From NCBI GenBank assembly GCA_020845495.1, contig JADLFM010000196.1, positions 1 through 9,951 on the forward strand: a stretch of 9,951 nucleotides of DNA, given 5' to 3'. The DNA is from Chloroflexota bacterium (GTDB lineage: Bacteria > Chloroflexota > UBA6077 > JACCZL01). Numbering within the stretch: the stretch's first letter is position 1; each line of letters opens with the position of its first letter. The translations under genes and the position numbers were made by a program. Below the pieces are notes generated by a model that did no database searches, had not been told where the DNA came from, and saw only the letters and a program-made list of their open reading frames with translations. Below are positions 1 to 6,542 of this stretch, in pieces.

Positions 1-881
1 CCGAGCCGATCCGACAGCCGTCCGCCCGGGATGGCGGCCAGCGCGGTCGACACGCCGACGATGGCCGTGGCCAGGAACACGGTGGCATCGGCATCGGTGT
101 CGGACAGGCCGTGCGAGCGCCGGAAGTAGCCGACCGCGATGAGCGTCGCGTTGTAGGCCCCAAGGAACAGGAGCCGGACCACCAGTAGCCACAGGACCGA
201 TCGCTGCTGAAGGATGTCGCGGCCCCATGCCGACAGGGCGATCTCGCGCCACGGTCGCGTGCGAGGCGGCGCGGCGGCGCCCTCGTCCACGGTGGCGACC
301 AGGATCACCATCGTCACCACCTCAACCGCACCGAGCGCCAGGACGGCCGCCGGGACGTTGCCGACCAGCCCGCCGAGCGTGGCGATCCCCACGCCGGCGA
401 TCGTGCCCAACGTGAGCATCAGGCCCATCAGGCCGCTGGCCAGGCCGACCTGCGAGGCCGGCACGAGATCGGGCACGTAGCCCTGGAACGGGCCCTGCGC
501 GAAGTTCGAGCTGACCTGGAGCAGGAAGTAGAACGCGACCATGGCCGCGAAGTCGTTGTTGAACGCGATCCCCGCCAGGAAGACGACGTCGAGCAGCGAG
601 CCGACCACGATGTACGGCTTGCGCCGCCCCCAGCGCGTCACCGTGTAGTCGCTGATGACCCCGACCGTGGGCTGCACGATGATCGGGGCCACCGCGCCCA
701 CGATCATGAGGACCGCCAGCATCGTGCCCTGCGTGTCGCGCGCCAGGTCGTCCAGGCGCCCGGGGATGATCGTGATGTTCAGGCCGCCCCAGATGGTCTG
801 GATGCCGAGCCAGTAGATCGACAGCGTGACCAGCTGCGACAGCGGCAGGCGGATGCGGGAGGGCGCGGGCGCGCGAGTCAT
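1..881 (-). CDS. MFS transporter, sugar-cation symporter type (5' part, runs off window)
   Basis: Read on the minus strand from ATG at 881-879, the frame stays open for 293 codons to the window edge, so the C-terminal part is missing. The protein is strongly hydrophobic with several membrane helices. The loop between helices 2 and 3 carries an MFS motif A variant, ISDYTVTRWGRRKPYIVVG, whose G-R-R-K-P ending is typical of the glycoside-pentoside-hexuronide/SLC45-like symporters. A second motif-A-like stretch, IPGGRLSDRLG, appears near the end of the visible part and marks the start of the C-terminal half. The expected role is proton- or cation-coupled transport of a sugar or similar solute across the inner membrane; the substrate cannot be read. 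It diverges from the GntR gene, and its GC-rich codon use matches the right flank rather than the cluster, so it is probably resident chromosome and not part of the catabolic operon. No clear ribosome-binding site precedes the ATG. Confidence 0.85.
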   Translation of the reverse strand, partial: MTRAPAPSRIRLPLSQLVTLSIYWLGIQTIWGGLNITIIPGRLDDLARDTQGTMLAVLMIVGAVAPIIVQPTVGVISDYTVTRWGRRKPYIVVGSLLDVVFLAGIAFNNDFAAMVAFYFLLQVSSNFAQGPFQGYVPDLVPASQVGLASGLMGLMLTLGTIAGVGIATLGGLVGNVPAAVLALGAVEVVTMVILVATVDEGAAAPPRTRPWREIALSAWGRDILQQRSVLWLLVVRLLFLGAYNATLIAVGYFRRSHGLSDTDADATVFLATAIVGVSTALAAIPGGRLSDRL

Positions 882-1058
882 GCGTGAATCTTGCGCCAGT
901 CTGATTGTGGGCGGAACCGAGCAGTCAACGGCGCACGAATGCCCACTGCACCAACCAAGGAGTCGGCCGCCCCGTTCGCATGCACGACTGCAAGACACGA
1001 CTCGCGCACTGCTGAGACAGCGGAGTCGGAACCGACGCCCGGCCCTTGACGGCGTCAC

Positions 1059-1064
1059 TATTAT
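1059..1064 (+). promoter_or_regulatory. Probable -10 element of the gntR-operon promoter
   Basis: TATTAT differs from the TATAAT consensus at one position and lies 36 bp before the TTG start of the regulator. It predicts a transcript start near 1071, inside the inverted-repeat operator, with a leader of about 30 nt carrying the GAGGA ribosome-binding site. No convincing -35 hexamer sits 16-18 bp upstream. A TTGACG at 1046-1051 is too close to pair with this -10 and has only a poor partner (TACCAC, 19 bp away). The remaining divergent gap, 882-1058, shows no further clear signal. Confidence 0.45.
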
Positions 1065-1086
1065 TGGTCCTACCACCCGACCAATA
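1062..1086. promoter_or_regulatory. FadR-type GntR operator (inverted repeat)
   Basis: Two 8-bp arms, TATTGGTC (1062-1069) and GACCAATA (1079-1086), form a perfect inverted repeat with a 9-bp spacer. Nested in the left part is TGGTCCTACCA (1065-1075), an exact fit to TNGTNNNACNA, the operator consensus described for the FadR subfamily of GntR regulators. The ACCA of that inner site and the ACCA of the right arm (1080-1083) make a direct repeat 8 bp apart, so two overlapping dimer sites are possible. The element covers the predicted transcript start and ends 14 bp before the gntR start codon, a position suited to autorepression of the whole operon. The adjacent gene encodes a FadR-type protein. 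Confidence 0.7.
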
Positions 1087-1100
1087 GTCGCGAGGAACTG

Positions 1101-1847
1101 TTGCCAAGCTTTTCCCCCGTTAAGAAGCGCTCAGCTCACGACGAGGTCGTGTGGCAGATCCGGCGCCGCATTCTTGATGGCCGACTGAACCCAGGTGTAC
1201 GCCTGCCCAGCGAGCGAGTTCTCGCGTCGGAGTTCGAGGTCAGCCGCACGACCGTCCGCGAGGCTGTCCGGACGCTCAGCTCGGATGGCCTCGTTGCGGT
1301 ACGGCAGGGCAGCGGCAACTACGCGCAACGGGCAGCGGGCACGGCCGTGTCCCGCTCTCTGAATCTGCTGCTGGAACTTGAGCAGACGTCCGTGCGAGAG
1401 GTACTCGAGTTGCGCTTGCTCGTCGAGCGCTACATCGCTGACTGCCTAGCGAGTCGCATCACGGCCCGAGACTTCGAAGAGTGCGCACGCTTGGCCGATG
1501 CGATCGACTTGGCGACCAACACGACGAATGCATTCGCGGCAGTCAGGGACTTCCACGTGGGCCTCGCCGCGGCCACCGGCAATCGCTTCCTCGCGGCAGT
1601 CTCCGGACTCCTCATCGACCTGCTCTTGGATGCTCAGTCAGCGGCCTTGAGGGCACAACCGGACTCCTTCTGGATTGGTCGCTTCCGCCGGTCACAACCC
1701 TTCCGCCTGCGACTGCTCAATTCGCTTCGGGAGCATGACCGCGAGCGTGCGATCGATGCCATGACTGCGTATCACCGCCAGCTTCGGCGAGGGTTCTGGG
1801 CCGATGGAGCAATGCCGATCCGACCTAGCAGAGAGGAAGCAATGTGA
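1101..1847 (+). CDS. GntR-family (FadR/FCD subfamily) transcriptional regulator
   Basis: 248 aa, normal length for FCD-type GntR regulators. Residues about 14-77 form the winged helix-turn-helix, with the family hallmarks PGVRLPSERVLA (31-42), the recognition segment VSRTTVREAVRTL (47-59) and the wing VRQGSGNY (67-74). Residues about 90-230 are an all-helical FCD effector domain (EVLELRLLVER, FHVGLAAATGN). Two of the usual FCD metal ligands seem absent: the Asp four residues before H152 is V148, and the first C-terminal His aligns near F201/R202, while H152 and H225 remain. The TTG start is chosen because GAGGA (1092-1096) lies 4 nt upstream and the whole winged helix follows. The stop overlaps the GTG of the next gene by 4 nt, indicating coupled translation. 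It probably represses its own operon through the operator at 1062-1086 and is released by a pathway metabolite. The effector is unknown. Confidence 0.92.
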   Translation: MPSFSPVKKRSAHDEVVWQIRRRILDGRLNPGVRLPSERVLASEFEVSRTTVREAVRTLSSDGLVAVRQGSGNYAQRAAGTAVSRSLNLLLELEQTSVREVLELRLLVERYIADCLASRITARDFEECARLADAIDLATNTTNAFAAVRDFHVGLAAATGNRFLAAVSGLLIDLLLDAQSAALRAQPDSFWIGRFRRSQPFRLRLLNSLREHDRERAIDAMTAYHRQLRRGFWADGAMPIRPSREEAM

Positions 1848-2782
1848 GTGATGCAAGTCGCGCCGAACTTCTCTTGATCCACGGCATCGTCGTAGCCCAA
1901 GACAACGAGAGTGGACCGTACCTACTCCTTGACGGCGCAGTCGCCATCGCAGATGGCCTCATCGTGGACGTCGACAAGACCGATCGAATTCTGGCGTCCT
2001 ACGCTGCGGATGATGTCATAGACGCTGACGGCGGCGTGATCATGCCGGGGTTGGTGAACGGGCATGTCCACACAATGCAAACATTCGCTCGAGGCCTGTG
2101 TGACCTTGATCATCCCGATCGCCGCTCGACTGCTGCGGCTGGCGACCCAATGGGGAACGCGGCGGTCTGGGCGCAAAATGCATGGCTTGTCGACGCTGGC
2201 CTTACCGACGAGGAGGCGGCCGCCTGCGCACGCTTGGCGATTGCAGAGATGTTGCTCAGTGGCACAACCACCTACGCCGATGTCTGCGCATTCAACGTGG
2301 ACGCCCTAGCTGAAGTTGTTGGCGAGAGTGGAATACGGGCAGTGCTCGCCAAGAACGCCTCCGATATCCGCGATCTGGATATGCCGCTGCCTGACCAGAT
2401 GGTACGACCGGCGAAGGCGGAGGTGGAAGATTCGGTTGCCTTCTATGGCCGCTGGAATGGTGCGTTTCACGGACGCCTCACAGCTTGGATGGGCCTTCAC
2501 GCCCTGTGGGCGTGCTCTGACGAGTTGAGTGCTGAGATGGCATCTGAAGCTCAGCGACTAAGGACCGGCCTGTCGATGCACTTAACGCAGACGCCAGGGG
2601 AAGTCCCATACGCGATTGAGCACCGTGGAGGAGTACGGCCCGTTGCTCATGCCGAGGAACTTGGTCTATTCGGGGGAAGATTCGTCGCCATCCATTCGGC
2701 CTACTTGGACGAGGCCGACATCGAGGCATACGCACGACACGACGTGAGCGTCGTCCACTGCCCCGTCGCGGCGATGAAGTAG
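1844..2782 (+). CDS. Amidohydrolase, TRZ/ATZ (deaminase) family, N-terminal fragment
   Basis: 312 codons ending in TAG at 2780-2782; it is the first two thirds of a cytosolic metal-dependent hydrolase that the next frame completes. Visible features: an N-terminal beta segment common to imidazolonepropionase-like amidohydrolases (LLIHGIVVAQD), the metal-binding HVH at 74 and 76 in PGLVNGHVHTMQTFARG, H246 in SMHLTQT, H284 in AIHSAYLDEADI, and HCPVAAMK (305-312) just before the stop. Many relatives have Glu three residues after the H246 equivalent; here it is Q249, which also occurs in some subgroups. The family deaminates or dechlorinates N-heterocycles (cytosine, oxoguanine, adenosyl compounds, triazines); the substrate here is not readable. 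GTG 1844 is preceded by GAGAGGAAG and overlaps the gntR stop by 4 nt. Alone, this piece lacks the conserved catalytic Asp and the last barrel strands. The break may be a true mutation, a sequencing error, or a split enzyme. Confidence 0.85.
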   Translation: MSDASRAELLLIHGIVVAQDNESGPYLLLDGAVAIADGLIVDVDKTDRILASYAADDVIDADGGVIMPGLVNGHVHTMQTFARGLCDLDHPDRRSTAAAGDPMGNAAVWAQNAWLVDAGLTDEEAAACARLAIAEMLLSGTTTYADVCAFNVDALAEVVGESGIRAVLAKNASDIRDLDMPLPDQMVRPAKAEVEDSVAFYGRWNGAFHGRLTAWMGLHALWACSDELSAEMASEAQRLRTGLSMHLTQTPGEVPYAIEHRGGVRPVAHAEELGLFGGRFVAIHSAYLDEADIEAYARHDVSVVHCPVAAMK

Positions 2783-2785
2783 GAG
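2781..2785 (+). promoter_or_regulatory. Shine-Dalgarno sequence at the amidohydrolase break
   Basis: AGGAG starts inside the TAG stop (2780-2782) of the upstream fragment and is 10 nt from GTG 2796, with a second GTG in the same frame at 2799. The spacing would let a ribosome that stops at TAG reinitiate and make the C-terminal fragment as a separate chain. It may be chance, since TAGGAG occurs often in GC-rich DNA. Confidence 0.4.
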
Positions 2786-2795
2786 AGCTGCAGAA

Positions 2796-3296
2796 GTGGT
2801 GTATCTCGGGTTCCTACCCCTCCAGAAGCTTCTCGATCGAGGTATCAACGTTTGTCTTGGCGCCGATGCGGCAGCGGCGGCCAATTCTCTGGATCTGTTC
2901 AAACAGATGCACACCGCAGCCCTGATTCACAAAGGCCACCACGAGGACATGGGTCAAGTTCCAGCCGAGGCCGTCCTCGACATGGCAACGTCTGGTGGCG
3001 CCAGGGCACTCGGCCTAGATACGGGTGCGATCAGCGTAGGCCGCAAGGCTGACCTGATTGTCATTGACCGACGCCGAGCAGGCTTGCTTCCGAACAATGA
3101 TGTTGTCTCGAACCTCGTGTATAGCGGTGAAGGCCGGGATGTCCGTACGGTCGTCGTTGATGGTCGCGTCGTAGTTCGTGACCGACGCCTAGTCACAATG
3201 AGTGAGGAGCATGTCCTCGAAGACGCTGAACGTGTTGGGGAGGAGGTGATGCGGCGGCTCAAGATCCGCCAGCGTCAGCGCTGGCCGACACGTTAG
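2796..3296 (+). CDS. Amidohydrolase, TRZ/ATZ (deaminase) family, C-terminal fragment
   Basis: 166 codons from GTG 2796, continuing the same enzyme in the +1 frame relative to the fragment that stops at 2782. It opens at FLPLQKLLDRGINVCLGAD, the strand-8 region of the barrel, with the conserved metal/proton-transfer Asp at residue 24 (GAD, where relatives have GTD or GTDG). It continues with NSLDLFKQM, the helix after it, and AVLDMATSGGARALGLDTGAISVGRKADLIVID, the classic C-terminal strand of the beta-sandwich domain (G-x-I-x-x-G-x-x-A-D). VVVDGRVVVRD and a final charged helix follow. Fragments plus the joining codons would total about 480 aa, close to a whole family member, so no large part has been lost. 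Codon use and conservation look intact on both sides of the break, which argues for a recent mutation, a base error, or separate functional chains. It is 29 bp upstream of the importer genes. Confidence 0.83.
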   Translation: MVYLGFLPLQKLLDRGINVCLGADAAAAANSLDLFKQMHTAALIHKGHHEDMGQVPAEAVLDMATSGGARALGLDTGAISVGRKADLIVIDRRRAGLLPNNDVVSNLVYSGEGRDVRTVVVDGRVVVRDRRLVTMSEEHVLEDAERVGEEVMRRLKIRQRQRWPTR

Positions 3297-3325
3297 TCGT
3301 GGGGGTACTGAGGGAGTGGAGCACA

Positions 3326-3937
3326 ATGGCCGTGTCATCTGACGCCGGACCTACAACGCCAATGGCCTATCGCTTCAACACGGTAGAGTTGGTCTACATC
3401 GCGATCGTGGGTGTTGTGACGGGTCTGCTGAACACCGGTTTCAGTGTCGTCTACACAGCGCTCGTCGCGTCCATCGGGCCGATCTTCGCGAACATATGGA
3501 GTCCATTCGGGCTCGTGACTGCACTATCGATGCTGGCAGTCCGGAAGCCGGGGACGGCCCTGCTCGCTGGTTTCATCAACGGGCTCGTCCAGTTTCTGAG
3601 TGGCAACCCGGCTGGCCTGTGGGCCTTGGGCTTTGGGATTGCCCACGGGCTTGGTGCCGAGGCCGTCTTTGCCGCATTCCGCTATAGGCATTTCGGATGG
3701 ATTCCCGTCTTCCTCGCCGCCGCAGGCGATGGGCTGGTTGGCACCATCGCGGTATTCTTCGCTTTCAGCCTTTGGGGCCAGCCCGTTGAGGCGATCGTGG
3801 CCACATTTGTCATTTCGCTCATCTCGTATGGCGTAGTGAGCGGATGGCTCGGCAAGATCATCATCGACGGGATCTATGGTGCCGGGTTGCTGCGCGGATT
3901 CCGCATTGGGACATTCAAGACAGCCGGCCTCGCGTAG
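3326..3937 (+). CDS. ykoE: ECF transporter substrate-binding (S) component, YkoE-like
   Basis: 203 aa, almost entirely hydrophobic, with about five or six membrane helices, as expected of an ECF S component (usually 170-220 aa). The YkoE family signatures are visible: RKPGTALLAGFINGLVQFLSG at 73-93, matching the conserved R-K-P-G-x-A segment, and AHGLGAEAVFAAFRY at 106-120, matching G-L-G-A-E-x-V-F. YkoE proteins bind thiamine or its hydroxymethylpyrimidine precursor and work with a YkoD ATPase and a YkoC membrane protein, the two genes that follow here. ATG 3326 is preferred over in-frame GTG 3299 because AGGGAG (3311-3316) is 9 nt upstream and the first 9 codons from 3299 (Met-Gly-Val-Leu-Arg-Glu-Trp) look like untranslated DNA. 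The stop codon directly abuts the ATPase start. The substrate may differ from thiamine, since the gene lies among catabolic enzymes and no TPP riboswitch is seen. Confidence 0.82.
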   Translation: MAVSSDAGPTTPMAYRFNTVELVYIAIVGVVTGLLNTGFSVVYTALVASIGPIFANIWSPFGLVTALSMLAVRKPGTALLAGFINGLVQFLSGNPAGLWALGFGIAHGLGAEAVFAAFRYRHFGWIPVFLAAAGDGLVGTIAVFFAFSLWGQPVEAIVATFVISLISYGVVSGWLGKIIIDGIYGAGLLRGFRIGTFKTAGLA

Positions 3938-5725
3938 GTGACGTTGTCGGACGTTGGAGTGCAGGGTGGGTTGCGGGAGGCCACCCACCCTGCATTGGCC
4001 GTGGACGCGCTGGAGTACACGTATGAAGGCTCGACCACATCTGCCCTGCGTGGCCTTGACCTAACCGTCGAGTCAGGGTCGATGACTCTGCTTGTCGGGC
4101 CCACCGGCGCCGGTAAGACCACCCTCGCGCTGGCGACCAATGGCATAGTGCCACACTTGGCAGGCGGAACCAAACGGGGTCGGGTCCTGGTAGCGGGTCT
4201 TGATACTGATCATCATCCAATCCAGCGTCTGTCCAGCGAGGTGGGAGTCGTCTTTCAGGATCCAGAGAGTCAGCTCTGCACGCTCTATCTGGAAGACGAA
4301 GTCGCCTTTGCGCCAGAAAACTTGCGCTTGCCCGTCAATGCAATACGGAGCCGCATAGCTGACGCGCTGCGCCGCACGGGCCTCACTTCGGTCCCCTTGT
4401 CCAAGTCGGTGTTCGAACTCTCTGGCGGGCAGAAGCAGCGTGTGAATATCGCCAGCATCTTGGCCATGTCACCAACGTTGTTGGTCGCGGACATGCCGAC
4501 AGCGAACCTCGATCCGCGCGGCTCAGCCGAAGTCTTCCAAGTTCTCAACTCGCTCGTCCGCGATCGAGGGTTGACTTGCCTAGTCATCGAGAACCGGCTG
4601 GACGACCTTGTCCCGCTCGCGGACAACTTGGTGGTCATGGTAGACGGACGCGCGGTTGCCCAGGGAGATCCAACCACGCTACTCACGAACCATGGCGTGA
4701 CGATGCGCGACGACCTGGGCATCGAACTCCCACAGTTGGCAGAACTACTCCTCCACCTCGCGCCTGCGTTGGGCAACAGCGGTGATCTCAGACTCGACGT
4801 GGCTTCGGTGGCCGCAGCAATCGACGGGGGAATCCGCAACGGTCGGCTGCGCCTAGTGCAGCCTTCCCGAGGGCCACGCCCGGCAACTCGCGACGCAATC
4901 GCGAGCTTCCAGCACGTGTCATTCCGCTATCCCGACGGGACCGCGGCATTGGATGACGTCAGTTTCGGGGTCGGTCGCGGTGAGCTCGTCGCGGTGTTGG
5001 GCAACAACGGATCAGGCAAGACAACAGCGGCGAAACTGCTCGTCAATCTGCTCCAACCGACCGCGGGTAACGTCGAAGTTCTTGGTCAGGCTCCCAATCG
5101 ACACGCGCCCCGAGAGCTGGCACGTAGGGTCGCTTATGTCTTTCAGTACCCGGAGCACCAATTCGTGACCCAGCGGGTTCGTTCAGAGCTAGAGTTCAAT
5201 CTGCGCCAGCTTGGCCGTCCTCCTGCTGTCGTGGGCTCGACTGTAGACCAGTTGCTCGAACGCTTTGGACTCGGCGCTCGCGAGAGCGATAGTCCATACG
5301 CGCTCAGTGGTGGCGAGATGCGCGCATTAAGTGTCGCCTGCATGTTGACCACGGAGCCAGAACTGCTCATCTTGGATGAGCCGACCTATGGGCAGGACCG
5401 CCACCGCATTCGCGCCCTGCTGCGGCATCTGGAGGAGGTTCGGGCAGCGGGTACATCGATCCTGATCATCACCCACGACATGCGGCTGGCCTCAGACCAC
5501 GCCGACAGGGTGGTGGTGATGAACCAAGGTCGTGTGGTCGCGAATGACACGCCCGGGACCGTCTTCCAGCTTCCCGACATCCTAGAACTGTCTGGCCTCA
5601 AGGCGCCGCCGGTGTATGCGCTGGCGGAGAGCCTGCGCGGGCTGGGCCATCAGGTGCCCGCTTTCGATCGGAGCGAGGACCTGTTTGAGTTGCTCCGACC
5701 GGTTGCCGCCAGTCCGCATTCATAG
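3938..5725 (+). CDS. ykoD: ECF transporter ATPase, two fused ABC domains, YkoD-like, first domain degenerate
   Basis: 595 aa with two ABC domains. Domain 1: Walker A GPTGAGKTT (54-62), Q-loop FQDPESQL (106-113), signature LSGGQKQR (161-168), Walker B LLVADMP (181-187). Domain 2: Walker A GNNGSGKTT (355-363), Q-loop FQYPEHQF (402-409), signature LSGGEM (457-462), Walker B LLILDEP (477-482), switch His H513 in ITHDM. Domain 1 has Met186 where the catalytic Glu is expected, and Asn219 in VIENRLDD where relatives have EHRLD. The protein should power the YkoE-like importer on the cytoplasmic face, with ATP hydrolysis mainly at the site formed by the domain 2 Walker motifs and the domain 1 signature. 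GTG 3938 directly follows the ykoE TAG with no good ribosome-binding site, so translation is probably coupled. GTG 3959, TTG 3995 and GTG 4001 are in-frame alternatives. A strong hairpin lies at 3960-3994. Confidence 0.92.
   Translation: MTLSDVGVQGGLREATHPALAVDALEYTYEGSTTSALRGLDLTVESGSMTLLVGPTGAGKTTLALATNGIVPHLAGGTKRGRVLVAGLDTDHHPIQRLSSEVGVVFQDPESQLCTLYLEDEVAFAPENLRLPVNAIRSRIADALRRTGLTSVPLSKSVFELSGGQKQRVNIASILAMSPTLLVADMPTANLDPRGSAEVFQVLNSLVRDRGLTCLVIENRLDDLVPLADNLVVMVDGRAVAQGDPTTLLTNHGVTMRDDLGIELPQLAELLLHLAPALGNSGDLRLDVASVAAAIDGGIRNGRLRLVQPSRGPRPATRDAIASFQHVSFRYPDGTAALDDVSFGVGRGELVAVLGNNGSGKTTAAKLLVNLLQPTAGNVEVLGQAPNRHAPRELARRVAYVFQYPEHQFVTQRVRSELEFNLRQLGRPPAVVGSTVDQLLERFGLGARESDSPYALSGGEMRALSVACMLTTEPELLILDEPTYGQDRHRIRALLRHLEEVRAAGTSILIITHDMRLASDHADRVVVMNQGRVVANDTPGTVFQLPDILELSGLKAPPVYALAESLRGLGHQVPAFDRSEDLFELLRPVAASPHS
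3960..3994 (+). other. Perfect 12-bp stem-loop in the first codons of the ATPase gene
   Basis: TGCAGGGTGGGT (3960-3971) and ACCCACCCTGCA (3983-3994) are perfect reverse complements, with an 11-nt loop holding GGGAGG, a Shine-Dalgarno-like hexamer (3975-3980). It covers codons 8-19 of the ATPase frame and begins 22 nt after the GTG start. No U-run follows, so it is not a standard terminator. It could tune the output of the ATPase relative to the S component, stabilise a processed end, or mark the boundary of a poorly conserved N-terminal extension. The encoded residues here (QGGLREATHPA) lie before the first recognisable strand of the ABC domain. Confidence 0.6.
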
Positions 5726-5736
5726 GACTTCATCGA

Positions 5737-6519
5737 ATGCTGAGTTGGAGCCGTCGCGAATCGATCCTCGGTCGATTCGATGCCCTAAGCAAGTTCTTCT
5801 GGGTCTTCGTGATCGGAGTAATGGCCTTCACGCTCCCCCCGATTCTGAACCTTGGCCTCTACGGCGTGTTGTTGGTAACGGCGATCGCTCTCGGTCGAGT
5901 AGGGCGTCGCCGAATGACCTTCGCTGTGGCAATCACCGTCGGGCTCGGTCTCTTCTTTCTCGGAGGTGCGATCTGGTATTCGAGTGGGACAACGGTGGCT
6001 CAACTGGGTCCACTTCGAATCACTGACGAAGGTCTGCAGATACGAGCGGCTAATGCATTTCGCCTCATGAACGTCATGCTGGCATCCTTCATCTTTGTTT
6101 GGGTTACGAACCCGCGCGATCTTGTTGCCGGGTTCATCCGGCTCGGGCTTCCGTATCGGATCGCCTACACCATCTACGTGGGTCTCAATTACATCCCCGT
6201 GCTAGGCAATGAAATGGGATACATTCGCGATGCACAGCGACTTCGCGGAATCTCTCACTCCAATCCGATCTCTGCGCTCGCTTCCTATCCGCGCTTCCTC
6301 TTCGCCGTCCTTGCCCGCGCTCTCCGCCGCGCGCAGGTGACTGCCTTTGCCTTGGACAGCAAAGCTTTTGGAGCGTATCCAGACCGCACGTACCTCAATC
6401 CATTTGGCTGGACGACTGCCGGACTGATCTGGCTGGGCTTGTGGTTGGTTATTGCAGTCATTGGGTTGATCGTGGGATACGGGTTCGGTTGGTGGAGTGC
6501 GTACTTCGGCGCCGCCTGA
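5737..6519 (+). CDS. ykoC: ECF transporter transmembrane (T) component, EcfT/YkoC-like
   Basis: 260 aa, with hydrophobic helices at about 18-36, 40-55, 62-80, 107-125, 140-158 and 230-252. It keeps the two cytoplasmic coupling motifs that insert into the ATPases: RDAQRLRG at 164-171, the usual A-x-R-x-R-G form, and ALDSKAFG at 205-212, a variant of the second motif (A-x-x-A-R-A/G-F-G) with Lys instead of Arg. FDALSKFFWVF near the N terminus (14-24) is also typical of EcfT (D-x-R/L-x-K). The protein links ATP hydrolysis to toppling of the S component in the membrane. The ATG is 11 nt after the ATPase stop, and AGGA at 5724-5727 overlaps that stop, 9 nt from the start. With the two genes before it, it completes a dedicated (group I) ECF importer that does not need a shared EcfAAT module. 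Confidence 0.88.
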   Translation: MLSWSRRESILGRFDALSKFFWVFVIGVMAFTLPPILNLGLYGVLLVTAIALGRVGRRRMTFAVAITVGLGLFFLGGAIWYSSGTTVAQLGPLRITDEGLQIRAANAFRLMNVMLASFIFVWVTNPRDLVAGFIRLGLPYRIAYTIYVGLNYIPVLGNEMGYIRDAQRLRGISHSNPISALASYPRFLFAVLARALRRAQVTAFALDSKAFGAYPDRTYLNPFGWTTAGLIWLGLWLVIAVIGLIVGYGFGWWSAYFGAA

Positions 6520-6542
6520 ACAAATGAAAGGACAATGACGCA

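Noticed and set aside
1009..1050. CTGAGA at 1013-1018 upstream of the operon, as a possible thi-box (TPP riboswitch).
   Set aside because: None of the other conserved TPP elements (the GGGGTGC start, ACCTGATCTGG, or the CCAGCG-type end) is present, and the operon has a GntR operator instead.
826..1188. Open frame of 120 codons across the divergent gap.
   Set aside because: It overlaps the MFS start, the operator and the first codons of gntR, and its translation is low-complexity with no recognisable domain.
2774..2800. Programmed +1 frameshifting joining the amidohydrolase fragments.
   Set aside because: ATG-AAG-TAG-G lacks a slippery codon of the known +1 type (for example CTT-TGA with a spaced upstream Shine-Dalgarno), and I see no stimulatory structure. 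Error, mutation or reinitiation explain it better.
3960..3994. The hairpin as an intrinsic terminator after the S-component gene.
   Set aside because: No T-run follows the stem, and the stem lies inside the coding frame of the ATPase with two essential importer genes beyond it.
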